From the NCBI GenBank assembly GCA_964541605.1, contig CAZIQY010000006.1:1-63867 (forward strand): a DNA stretch of 63,867 nt, given 5' to 3'. This stretch comes from CAZIQY01 sp964541605. GTDB taxonomy: Bacteria; Desulfobacterota; Syntrophia; Syntrophales; UBA2185. The translations under genes were made by a program, and so were the position numbers. The notes under the pieces are model-generated. The model ran no database searches, was not told the origin of the DNA, and saw nothing but the letters and a program-made list of their open reading frames with translations. Positions 44,374 to 52,178 of this stretch are shown here, one piece after another (positions within the stretch are counted from its first letter, which is position 1; each line of letters starts with the position of its first letter).

Positions 44374-44619
44374 ATGAAAATATTTATCTGGAGACACAGC
44401 AAGAAGTATTCAAGCTGGTCCATGTTCAATGAACCGCACATTTACGATGACAATTACCTGCAGGCCGAAGCTATCGTGCTGGCAAATTCCCGGGACGATG
44501 CCCTTGAATTGCTTAAAAGTGACAGTAAATGGAATATTGAGGAGCTGGAAAGAATAGAACCCATCGCCATTGATATCGATCAACCCCGCGTCATCAGCAC
44601 GTTGATCTATTTCGGATAG
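44374..44619 (+). CDS. Small conserved-type protein, unknown function
   Basis: An 81-residue protein beginning MKIFIWRHSKKYSSWSM and ending VISTLIYFG, with an alpha/beta composition and no signal or membrane segment. The ATG at 44353 would be too far from AAGGAG (44359-44364) on the wrong side, so ATG 44374 is used. It is 32 bp downstream of the DUF4387 gene and may belong to that transcript. Its stop is next to the stop of the convergent kinase gene at 44621. Confidence 0.55.
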   Translation: MKIFIWRHSKKYSSWSMFNEPHIYDDNYLQAEAIVLANSRDDALELLKSDSKWNIEELERIEPIAIDIDQPRVISTLIYFG

Positions 44620-44620
44620 T

Positions 44621-46936
44621 TTAAACCAGGACTTCCCGTATGACCCTTGCGAGATCCTTCTTGAACAAGGGTTTCATGACGAACCGGCGGATGCCGATGC
44701 TTTTTGCTCTTTCTTCCGACATGTTTTCGCTGAAGCCCGTGCAGAGGATAATGGGAATATCCGGCCTGATTTTGAGCAATTCTCTTGCAAGATCAATCCC
44801 TGTCATGTTTGGCATCGTCGTATCGGTAATCACCAGATCGAAATCCTGCGGCCGGGTGCGAAACGCTTCCAGCGCCTCGATGCTGCTTGTCTTGGATGTG
44901 ACATGGTACCCAAGCGACATCAGCATCATCGATCCCACATCGATCAGTCCTGCTTCATCATCAACAAAGAGTATCCTTTCGCTTCCTCCGGAAATAACTT
45001 CCGACGCCACTTTCGACATTTTCCCTTGGTTTTCAATCAGAGGAAGATATACGCTGAAAGTGCTTCCCTTTTTGAGATCACTGGATACATCAATGACTCC
45101 ACCGTGGTTCTTGACGATTCCGTACACCACGGATAGACCTAGTCCTGTTCCTTCCCCCGGCCCTTTTGTGGTATAGAAGGGATCGAAAATGCGGTCCATT
45201 GTGGATGCATCCATTCCATGACCGGTATCACTTACTCTCAATAGCGCATAATCCCCCGCTTCCAAACCAAGATGGTGGTTTGTCATCGAAGAAAGTCCCC
45301 TGACGATGTCCAGTTGAATGTTCAAAATTCCGCCCGTATCGCGCATCGCATGAGCAGCATTGGTAACAAGATTCATCAATATCTGATGAATCTGTGTGGG
45401 ATCAGTGGAAACCACAATGGATAAAGGTGAAATATCCTGAGTTATCTGAATGGTCGATGGCAGAGATGATCTGAGCATTTTTATTCCTTCCTTGATGAGA
45501 GACGTGATAAAAATCGGCTTTCGTTCCTGCTCGCTCTGACGACTGAAGGTGAGAATTTGACTGACAAGTCCTTTCGCCCGGTCACAGGCCCGGAGAACCT
45601 GATCAAGGTAGTACTTTTGCTTCTCTGGTCGCACATCGGAACGGGCAAGATCGGCATATCCAATCATGACACCGAGGATATTGTTGAAGTCGTGCGCGAT
45701 TCCTCCGGCGAGCGTCCCGATGGACTCCATTTTATGCGCCTGTTGAAGCATCCTCTCCAGCCGGTAGCGCTCTGTAATATCCATGGAGTTGCTTAAAACC
45801 GCCCGTTTCCCCTCATAGATGATCGACCTGACCGTTTCCATGAGCCACTTCGTGTGACCGGCCCGGTCAATAATGCGAAACTCATAGGGAGTCATCCGCT
45901 TTCCCTTCAACATGTCGATCGCATTCCTTCGAACCATTTCCCGATCTTCGGGGTGGACAAAGTTCGGGACATCTTTTTCTATCAATTCGTCTTTTGAATA
46001 ACCCGAGTACTCCAATACGCGAGGATTTACGAATTTGACCTTTCTGTCTTGGATGATGTAAACGCCGGCATGTGAACTTTCCGCCAGTGTCCTGTAAAGT
46101 TCCTCCGCACGCTTACGTTCTGTGATATCACGCAATATACCTTCGACACCGAGCAGGTTTCCCTGTTCATCGTAATACAAATGGCTGCTTGCTGAAATCT
46201 CGACAGGCGTGCCGTCTCGGCGTTTCAATTTTATCTCATAATCTTTGACAAAACCATGTTTCTGAATTTCCGATAAAAGCTTTTTTCGATCTTCCGGATT
46301 TACATAGAAAAATTCAGCGATATCGGCCCCGATCATGTATTCGACAGAATCGTAATCGAACAGGGCTGCTCCCGACGGACTCATCATGATCAATTTGCCG
46401 TCAATATCGCTCCGATAAAATGTGTCATTGATGTTTTCGATAACACTGCGGTACAACCTCTCGCTTTTTCTCAGGATATCCTCTGATTGGACACGCTCGG
46501 TGATATCCTCGAGAGATACAATATCCTCGCCGGTTGTTAATTTTACAGGAATAAAGTGAATGATCTTTTCCTCGCCGTTTTTACATGTGACGGTATAGAC
46601 GCGGGGGCGTTTTTCTCCGGCATTTGATTTCTCCATGTCGGTAATCCAGGCAGCAATTACTTCGCGGCGGTATTCGGGATCGGGATATGCCCTCTTGAAC
46701 CACTCCCTTCCGTTCGGCACATCCTTCTCATCATATCCGAACAGTTCTTTGAATCTCGGATTTATAAGAATGAAGTCACCTTCTTTTCCGACGAGGGCCA
46801 TTCCGAAAGGCGCATTGTCCACGAGTGTCCTGAATTTTTCCCTCTGTCCTTCCATATCCTTCAAGGCATCAGCGAGCTTTTCCTCCGCCCTTGTTCTATC
46901 CGTAATGTCGCGGCTCACTCCCCGAAAACTGATCAC
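44621..46936 (-). CDS. Hybrid sensor histidine kinase with three PAS domains and a receiver; 5' end disrupted
   Basis: A 771-residue protein starting inside a PAC subdomain (ISFRGVSRDITDR), then three full PAS domains (residues 33-145, 158-275, 277-388), HisKA with H415 in GGIAHDFNN, HATPase (N522 box LMNLVTNAAHAM, DTGHGMD, GTGLGLS), and a C-terminal receiver with D705 in LVITDTTMP and Lys in VMKPL. No membrane segment remains. The start (GTG 46936) lies in the middle of a domain and a stop codon precedes the frame, so a longer ancestral protein was probably cut. A coupled frame upstream holds a membrane helix. Stimulus and output unknown. Confidence 0.82.
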   Translation of the reverse strand: MISFRGVSRDITDRTRAEEKLADALKDMEGQREKFRTLVDNAPFGMALVGKEGDFILINPRFKELFGYDEKDVPNGREWFKRAYPDPEYRREVIAAWITDMEKSNAGEKRPRVYTVTCKNGEEKIIHFIPVKLTTGEDIVSLEDITERVQSEDILRKSERLYRSVIENINDTFYRSDIDGKLIMMSPSGAALFDYDSVEYMIGADIAEFFYVNPEDRKKLLSEIQKHGFVKDYEIKLKRRDGTPVEISASSHLYYDEQGNLLGVEGILRDITERKRAEELYRTLAESSHAGVYIIQDRKVKFVNPRVLEYSGYSKDELIEKDVPNFVHPEDREMVRRNAIDMLKGKRMTPYEFRIIDRAGHTKWLMETVRSIIYEGKRAVLSNSMDITERYRLERMLQQAHKMESIGTLAGGIAHDFNNILGVMIGYADLARSDVRPEKQKYYLDQVLRACDRAKGLVSQILTFSRQSEQERKPIFITSLIKEGIKMLRSSLPSTIQITQDISPLSIVVSTDPTQIHQILMNLVTNAAHAMRDTGGILNIQLDIVRGLSSMTNHHLGLEAGDYALLRVSDTGHGMDASTMDRIFDPFYTTKGPGEGTGLGLSVVYGIVKNHGGVIDVSSDLKKGSTFSVYLPLIENQGKMSKVASEVISGGSERILFVDDEAGLIDVGSMMLMSLGYHVTSKTSSIEALEAFRTRPQDFDLVITDTTMPNMTGIDLARELLKIRPDIPIILCTGFSENMSEERAKSIGIRRFVMKPLFKKDLARVIREVLV

Positions 46937-47109
46937 ATTGCCGTCAAGATCCAGCGTCGGATATCCTTAAGGATTTCCTGCCTGGCCCTCTCAGCCAGAT
47001 ACTTCGTTCCCACCCATCCCATACCGGCGATAGTTAATACAAGAATTGCCAACGATATCAATAATATATAATGTGATGACCGTCTTTTTTGAATTGTAGA
47101 GTTTTTCAT
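46933..47109 (-). pseudogene. Detached N-terminal membrane segment of the hybrid kinase
   Basis: A 58-codon frame with a basic N-terminus, one strong membrane helix (about residues 15-33, ILLISLAILVLTIAGMG) and a LAERARQEILKD tail, the usual beginning of a membrane-bound sensor kinase. It runs in a different frame from the kinase, and its TGA overlaps the kinase GTG (GTGA). A deletion removing the sensor segment and shifting the frame would explain both pieces. Translation coupled through the overlap could still yield a separate helix peptide. Confidence 0.5.
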
Positions 47110-47481
47110 CGGTTTAAACCTTCACTTGATATGTCACATATATTTATAGCGTCTATGCGGGAGTTTACGGATGAAAGCTCGCGCAGGAACGCTTCTTGAC
47201 ACCAGGATAAACTGTTAAATTAGTTGTTTTTAAATATTTGCGTGCTGAGAAAAATGGGTGATTATCTGAATGGGTGAACTGGCCGGCATCAATATTTAAA
47301 AATACGCAATTTTAACATTACGTCTAAAATCAGCTACTTATTTGAAATATTTATATACTCCCAATCTTTTAATGCTTTTTATCATAACCCCCGAATGGGC
47401 GATACTTTTACGGTTTCTGTCCATATGATAAATACAACGGTAAGTCAATGAAAAAAGGAGGACGGAATATCGTGGCCGATA
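47110..47481. other. Intergenic region upstream of the kinase remnant
   Basis: A 372-bp AT-rich gap with no open frame of note. It holds the probable promoter of the kinase gene pair, and the end of the FAD oxidoreductase gene lies at its right edge (47482). No hairpin terminator or repeat was seen. Confidence 0.35.
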
Positions 47482-48825
47482 TTACCCGATGCGCGATGCA
47501 ATAGCGTTCGCAGCGATGATGCCGCTTGCGGAGGCCTGAAGCAATCCTCTGCTGATGCCGGCTCCATCGCCAATAGCAAAAAGGTTTTTTACCCTTGTTT
47601 CGAGCTCCGGTGATACTTCGATCCGGTTTGAATAGAACTTCACTTCGACGCCGTAAAGAAGGGTATGGCGTGAATATACTCCGGGGGCCAGTTTATCCAT
47701 TGCCTCAAGCATTTCAATGATGCTCTGCAGGTGACGGTATGGAAACACAAAACTCAAATCGCCCGGCGTCGCTTTCGGAAATGTCGGCCTCGTAAGGCAA
47801 TTCTTAATCTTGTTCTCTGTTGAGCGTCTGCCGGCAAGAAGATCTCCCAGCCTCTGGATAATAATGCCTCCGCCAAGAAGATTTGCGAGCTGCGCGATGT
47901 ACCTGCCGTAAGCGATTGGATCATGAAAGGGTTCGGTGAACGTGCTGCTTACCAAAATGGCAAAATTGGTGTTCTCGCTCTTTCTTTTTGCATAACTGTG
48001 ACCATTAACGGTCACAATGCCTTCATTTTCTTCCGTAACTACTTCTCCATAAGGATTCATGCAAAAAGTGCGCACCTTGTCATCGAATGTTTTCGAATAG
48101 TATATCAGTTTTGATTCGTAGGTTACATCGGTCAGCTTCTTCAGCACGATTGCGGGCATTTCCACGCGGACGCCGATATCCACGGGGCTGACTGTTGTTT
48201 TAAGACCTATGTATTCCGCTTCCTGTTTCATCCAGTTGGCGCCGACACGTCCCGGTGCTGCAATTACAAAGTCGCTTTCAACTGTCTTTCCATCCGCAAA
48301 TTCCACACCGTAAACCTGCCCGTTATTTTGAAGAAGTTTCCGCACGGGGCAGTTCGTCAGAATTTCAACTTTACCGTGAAGGGCAGTTCTCATGCGGCTC
48401 AAAACATTCTGACAGTTTTCCGTACCGATGTGGCGAATGACTGTTGGAACAAATTCAAGACCCGCCATGCGGGCCTGATCCGCGATTTCTTCAATTGACG
48501 GTGAAATACTCCCGAAGACGCGGTCAGGGGCGCCGTAATTGACAAAGGTTTCATCGGTTCTTTTTAATAGCTTGATGAGGCTCTCGCGATCAATAAAATC
48601 AGAGAGATATCCCCCCACTTCCGTAGAGAGAGCCAGCTTTCCGTCGCTGTAGGCGCCCGCTCCCCCCCATCCGCAAAGAACGTCTTTCGCGTCGCAATGG
48701 TTGCGATTCTCAAGATTTTTTCCCTGATCGAGCATGACAACGCCATCGATACCCGCTTCTGCCAGGGTCAACGCTGTAAATATTCCCGCGGGACCGCTCC
48801 CGACGATGATCACCCTGTAGTTCAT
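47482..48825 (-). CDS. FAD-dependent NAD(P)-type oxidoreductase
   Basis: A 447-residue flavoprotein with the N-terminal dinucleotide-binding loop IIVGSGPAGIFTALTLAEAG at 6-25, CGWGGAGAYSDGKL and a C-terminal FAIGDGAGISRGLLQASASG that closes over FAD. This matches a family of uncharacterised FAD-dependent oxidoreductases, some annotated as dehydrogenases. The substrate is unknown. No adjacent gene on the same strand explains its role, and a MITE-like copy lies just upstream (48901-49036). Confidence 0.82.
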   Translation of the reverse strand: MNYRVIIVGSGPAGIFTALTLAEAGIDGVVMLDQGKNLENRNHCDAKDVLCGWGGAGAYSDGKLALSTEVGGYLSDFIDRESLIKLLKRTDETFVNYGAPDRVFGSISPSIEEIADQARMAGLEFVPTVIRHIGTENCQNVLSRMRTALHGKVEILTNCPVRKLLQNNGQVYGVEFADGKTVESDFVIAAPGRVGANWMKQEAEYIGLKTTVSPVDIGVRVEMPAIVLKKLTDVTYESKLIYYSKTFDDKVRTFCMNPYGEVVTEENEGIVTVNGHSYAKRKSENTNFAILVSSTFTEPFHDPIAYGRYIAQLANLLGGGIIIQRLGDLLAGRRSTENKIKNCLTRPTFPKATPGDLSFVFPYRHLQSIIEMLEAMDKLAPGVYSRHTLLYGVEVKFYSNRIEVSPELETRVKNLFAIGDGAGISRGLLQASASGIIAANAIASRIG

Positions 48826-48900
48826 GTATTATTATCCCTGTTGGATTAGTTTCGCTATATTTCTATCGACAATCTCATACTTTCTTTGATAAATCAAGAC

Positions 48901-49036
48901 TGGCAGTTTCGTAAAAAGTCGTCATTCCGGCGAAAGCCGGAATCCAGCAGTAAATGTAACTACTGGGAAGAACCGGATTCCGGATCAAGTCCGGAATGAC
49001 AAAGTAGCGATTTTCGGACTTTTTACGATAACGTCA
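48901..49036. repeat. MITE-like element, copy 3
   Basis: A 136-bp copy. TTTCGTAAAAAGTC at 48907-48920 is inverted at the right as GACTTTTTACGATA (49017-49030), and TCATTCCGGCGAAAGCCGGA and GGATTCCGGATCAAGTCCGG lie between. The interior is almost identical to copy 2 (36034-36170), including a GCAGTAAATGTAACTACTGG spacer. It is located between the divergent oxidoreductase and 2-hydroxyacid dehydrogenase genes. Confidence 0.8.
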
Positions 49037-49085
49037 AGGCTGACAACTTCACACAAAGCCCAATTCTACATTGAAGGAGATAAAC

Positions 49086-50072
49086 ATGCGGATACTGATT
49101 ACAGGACGTCTTCCCCACGAGGTCATATTCCCTCTCGAAGAAAAATTCCAGGTTGAAATGAATCATGAAGATCGACCCATGGATCGCCTGAAGCTCCTGC
49201 AAAGCATAGGGGATAAAGCAGGGCTTCTGCCGATGATCACGGACCGTATTGACGAAGAAGTGCTGGATATGGCGCCTCTGGTAAGAATGATCGCCAACTT
49301 CGGTGTCGGTTATAACAATATCGATGTTAAGGCAGCTACGTCACGTGGAATCATGGTTTCAAATACACCAGGGGTTCTCACCGACACAACCGCCGAACTC
49401 GCTTTTGCGCTGATCCTTGCCGTATCCAGAAGGGTTGTCGAATGCGACAAACTGGTAAGAGAAGGCCGTTTCCAGTTCTGGGCGCCCATGCTGTTTTTGG
49501 GCCGGGAGGTAACCGGCAAGACCCTGGGCATTGTCGGTCTCGGAAAAATCGGGAAAGCCGTCGCCAGGATAGCCGGAAGCTTTCGTATGCGGATTCTGTA
49601 CTATAAACGACATCAATTGGACCCCGCAGAGGAAAGAGAACTCGCGGTTGAATACGCCGATCTGGAAACGCTGCTGATGGAATCGGACATTGTTTCCCTG
49701 CATGTCCCCCTGACGGAAGAAACCCAACACCTGATCGGAGAAAATGAGCTTTCCCTGATGAAAATAAAGGCCTTTCTCGTCAACACCTCCCGCGGTCCCG
49801 TAATTGATGAAGAGGCGCTGGTCTCAGCCCTGAAAGACGGAAAAATCGGCGGCGCCGGCCTGGATGTTTACGAGCATGAACCCTCCCTCAGCCCCGGTCT
49901 GGATGAGCTTGACAATGTGATTCTTCTTCCCCACGTGGGAAGCGGCACCCATGAAGCTCGTTTCCGGATGGGATCCCTTGCCGTGGAAAACCTGATTGCC
50001 GGTCTCGCAGGAAGAATTCCTCCGAATCTTGTCAATCCCGACGTCCTTCCCTGCCGCAGAGGCTCAAAATAA
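49086..50072 (+). CDS. D-2-hydroxyacid dehydrogenase (glyoxylate/hydroxypyruvate reductase type)
   Basis: A 328-residue NAD(P)-dependent enzyme with the Rossmann loop GLGKIGKAVARIAG, NTSRGPVIDEEAL and the catalytic His in LPHVGSGTHEAR. The HVGSGTHEAR motif is typical of the glycerate/glyoxylate reductase branch. Likely reduces glyoxylate or hydroxypyruvate. GAAGGAG precedes ATG 49086; the TTG at 49071 overlaps that site and is not used. A bidirectional terminator lies just beyond the stop. Confidence 0.9.
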   Translation: MRILITGRLPHEVIFPLEEKFQVEMNHEDRPMDRLKLLQSIGDKAGLLPMITDRIDEEVLDMAPLVRMIANFGVGYNNIDVKAATSRGIMVSNTPGVLTDTTAELAFALILAVSRRVVECDKLVREGRFQFWAPMLFLGREVTGKTLGIVGLGKIGKAVARIAGSFRMRILYYKRHQLDPAEERELAVEYADLETLLMESDIVSLHVPLTEETQHLIGENELSLMKIKAFLVNTSRGPVIDEEALVSALKDGKIGGAGLDVYEHEPSLSPGLDELDNVILLPHVGSGTHEARFRMGSLAVENLIAGLAGRIPPNLVNPDVLPCRRGSK

Positions 50073-50073
50073 A

Positions 50074-50101
50074 CGGAGGGACAGCCCGTGCTGTCCCTCC
50101 G
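50074..50101. terminator. Bidirectional hairpin terminator
   Basis: CGGAGGGACAG (50074-50084), six-base loop, CTGTCCCTCCG (50091-50101): an 11-bp perfect stem. On the minus strand it is followed by TTTATTTTG, fitting termination of cstA transcription. For the plus-strand dehydrogenase there is no clear T run, so it may end both less efficiently. Confidence 0.75.
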
Positions 50102-50140
50102 CAAGTCCCTTCTCAATACGTTTGAATTTTCTATGATTCT

Positions 50141-51898
50141 CTATGCCGCACTCTCTGCTACTGTGCCGCTCTTCTTCAATTCCTGCCATTTTTTAAACGC
50201 CAGCCATATCACGCCGATGGCCAGAATAATCATCAATACGGCAAATGCAGACAGTGCGTAGTTTTGCTTGGGAAGATATTTTTCAATGAGCAACACAAAC
50301 AGAGAATATATGGTTGTCACCATCATAAATATCGCCGGTACTACAGTGAACAATGCGTTGATGCCTCTTTTCACCAGCCATACGGACACGGCAATCAGTG
50401 CAAGGGAGGCAAGCAATTGATTCGCAGAGCCGAATGCCGGCCAGATAACCAAAAATGCATTGTGGTAGGCCAGAAGATACATAAACACCACCGCGAGCGC
50501 GGCGTTGAAGATATAGCTTTTCATTATCTTCGGAACATTCTTGAACATCACCTGCCAGAGCTCTTCGAATAAATACCGGTTGAGCCTGACGGCCGTATCG
50601 AGGGTTGTGACAACAAAACCCTCAACGAGGAGGATTCCGAAAACAGTCCCGTACACCGGCGGGATTCCCAGCCCCTTGTCAAGCAACCCGCCTGCGCCGG
50701 CGGCAAATGCCAGAATGGGGTTTGATCTTGCCCCCGCGGCGGTCGGAAATACAATATTCATGTAGTCCGAGAACATGAGACCGCATCCGCAGGCAACGAG
50801 GACGCCGATGGCAAGCAACCCTTCCAACAGCATCCCGCCGTAGGCAATCTTTTTAATATCCGATTCTTTTGAAACCTGTTTTGAAGAAGTCCCGCCGGCA
50901 ACCAGGCAGTGGAACCCTGAAATGGCACCGCAGGCAACGGTGATAAATAAAAACGGCCAGATAGGACCTAACTTGGCTGTTCCTGCGGCAACATTTAAAG
51001 CCGGGGCTTGAAACGTAACGCCTTTAAAGCCGGCCACGAGAGCGGCAATAAACAAGGCTACAACACCGCTATAGAGCAAAAACGAATTCGTAAAATCCCT
51101 CGGCTGCAAGATAATCCAGACGGGGATTCCTGCGGCAAACAATGTATAGAAGCAGAGGATGATCATCCACGTGTTGGGGTTTAACTGAACCGGAAATTCC
51201 ATGCCGATGGCAACTGATACGAAGCACACAATGATCGCGATTCCGGAGGCGAGATACACATTGATATTTCTCTTATAAACCAGGTAGCCGAGGATTGGCG
51301 CAAAGGCGGTGATAACGATAACAGACGTTGAGGCAATGCCGCCTATCACGGCCTTCTCTACCCCCCCTACCATTATTGTCCTCACCACGGTCTGGGAGGG
51401 ATCCAGCCTCAGTACGTCCAATGACAGCAACGACGTCAGCGCCGTTGCCGTCAACCCCAGAAACGCCGAGGTGACAAGCAGAAGCATCAGAATGGTAAAA
51501 CTTATAAAGAGAAAAAATCCTGTGTTTCCCAGGGTCGCTTTTGCGATCTCCGCAACCGACTTCCCCTTTTCCCTGACGCTGGCGAAAAGCGCCGTCATGT
51601 CATGTACGGCACCGATAAAGATGCTCCCGAGCACTGCCCACAGCCATACGGGAATAAATCCGAACATCATGGCCACCGTGGGGCCGATGATGGGCCCGCC
51701 GCCGGCAATGCTCGAGAAATGATGCCCGAACAGGACAAGCGGTTTTGTAGGCACATAATCGACATCGTCCTTCATTGAACAGGCCGGCGTGGGACAGGCA
51801 TCATCTTCTTTAAATACCTTTGAAATATACCTTCCGTAAAAACGATAACCTAAGTAGAATAAAACAGCCGCTATGATAGGAAGTATTGCTGCATTCAT
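50141..51898 (-). CDS. cstA: Carbon starvation protein A family transporter
   Basis: A 585-residue membrane protein with many helices and the CstA core motifs FGHHFSSIAGGGPIIGPTVA near the N-terminus, AGGTSSKQVSKESDIKKI and IWPAFGSANQLLASLAL. Some CstA members import peptides or pyruvate when carbon is low. The shorter length (E. coli CstA 701) is common in this branch. It ends near the hairpin at 50074-50101. No adjacent two-component genes. Confidence 0.9.
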   Translation of the reverse strand: MNAAILPIIAAVLFYLGYRFYGRYISKVFKEDDACPTPACSMKDDVDYVPTKPLVLFGHHFSSIAGGGPIIGPTVAMMFGFIPVWLWAVLGSIFIGAVHDMTALFASVREKGKSVAEIAKATLGNTGFFLFISFTILMLLLVTSAFLGLTATALTSLLSLDVLRLDPSQTVVRTIMVGGVEKAVIGGIASTSVIVITAFAPILGYLVYKRNINVYLASGIAIIVCFVSVAIGMEFPVQLNPNTWMIILCFYTLFAAGIPVWIILQPRDFTNSFLLYSGVVALFIAALVAGFKGVTFQAPALNVAAGTAKLGPIWPFLFITVACGAISGFHCLVAGGTSSKQVSKESDIKKIAYGGMLLEGLLAIGVLVACGCGLMFSDYMNIVFPTAAGARSNPILAFAAGAGGLLDKGLGIPPVYGTVFGILLVEGFVVTTLDTAVRLNRYLFEELWQVMFKNVPKIMKSYIFNAALAVVFMYLLAYHNAFLVIWPAFGSANQLLASLALIAVSVWLVKRGINALFTVVPAIFMMVTTIYSLFVLLIEKYLPKQNYALSAFAVLMIILAIGVIWLAFKKWQELKKSGTVAESAA

Positions 51899-51995
51899 AT
51901 CATTCTCCTTATTTCACTCATTTATAAAATACTGATCGTGATATTTCCGCTTGGTTTTAAACAATCGATACTGCAGTGATATCTAAATTTCACCC

Positions 51996-52055
51996 CCCCT
52001 TTCCAAAACAAAAAAGCCCTCTGGTTGAAGGCTTGACTTCAACGTCGGAAAGGGG
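51996..52055. other. Nested inverted repeats upstream of cstA
   Basis: CCCCTTTCC (51996-52004) pairs with GGAAAGGGG (52047-52055), and inside GTTGAAG (52024-52030) pairs with CTTCAAC (52037-52043). The 280-bp gap between cstA and tex holds no gene. It could be a protein-binding site or structured leader for the cstA transcript; no known class recognised. Confidence 0.4.
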
Positions 52056-52178
52056 AGAACCGTCACATCGCCTTTTAAACCGAGCGTCGCATTATTTTGA
52101 TGCATTTTCATCACCATTATTGATGATGAAATATATCACATTTATAGTTTTTTTAATATCTTTTTAAATAAATGATCC

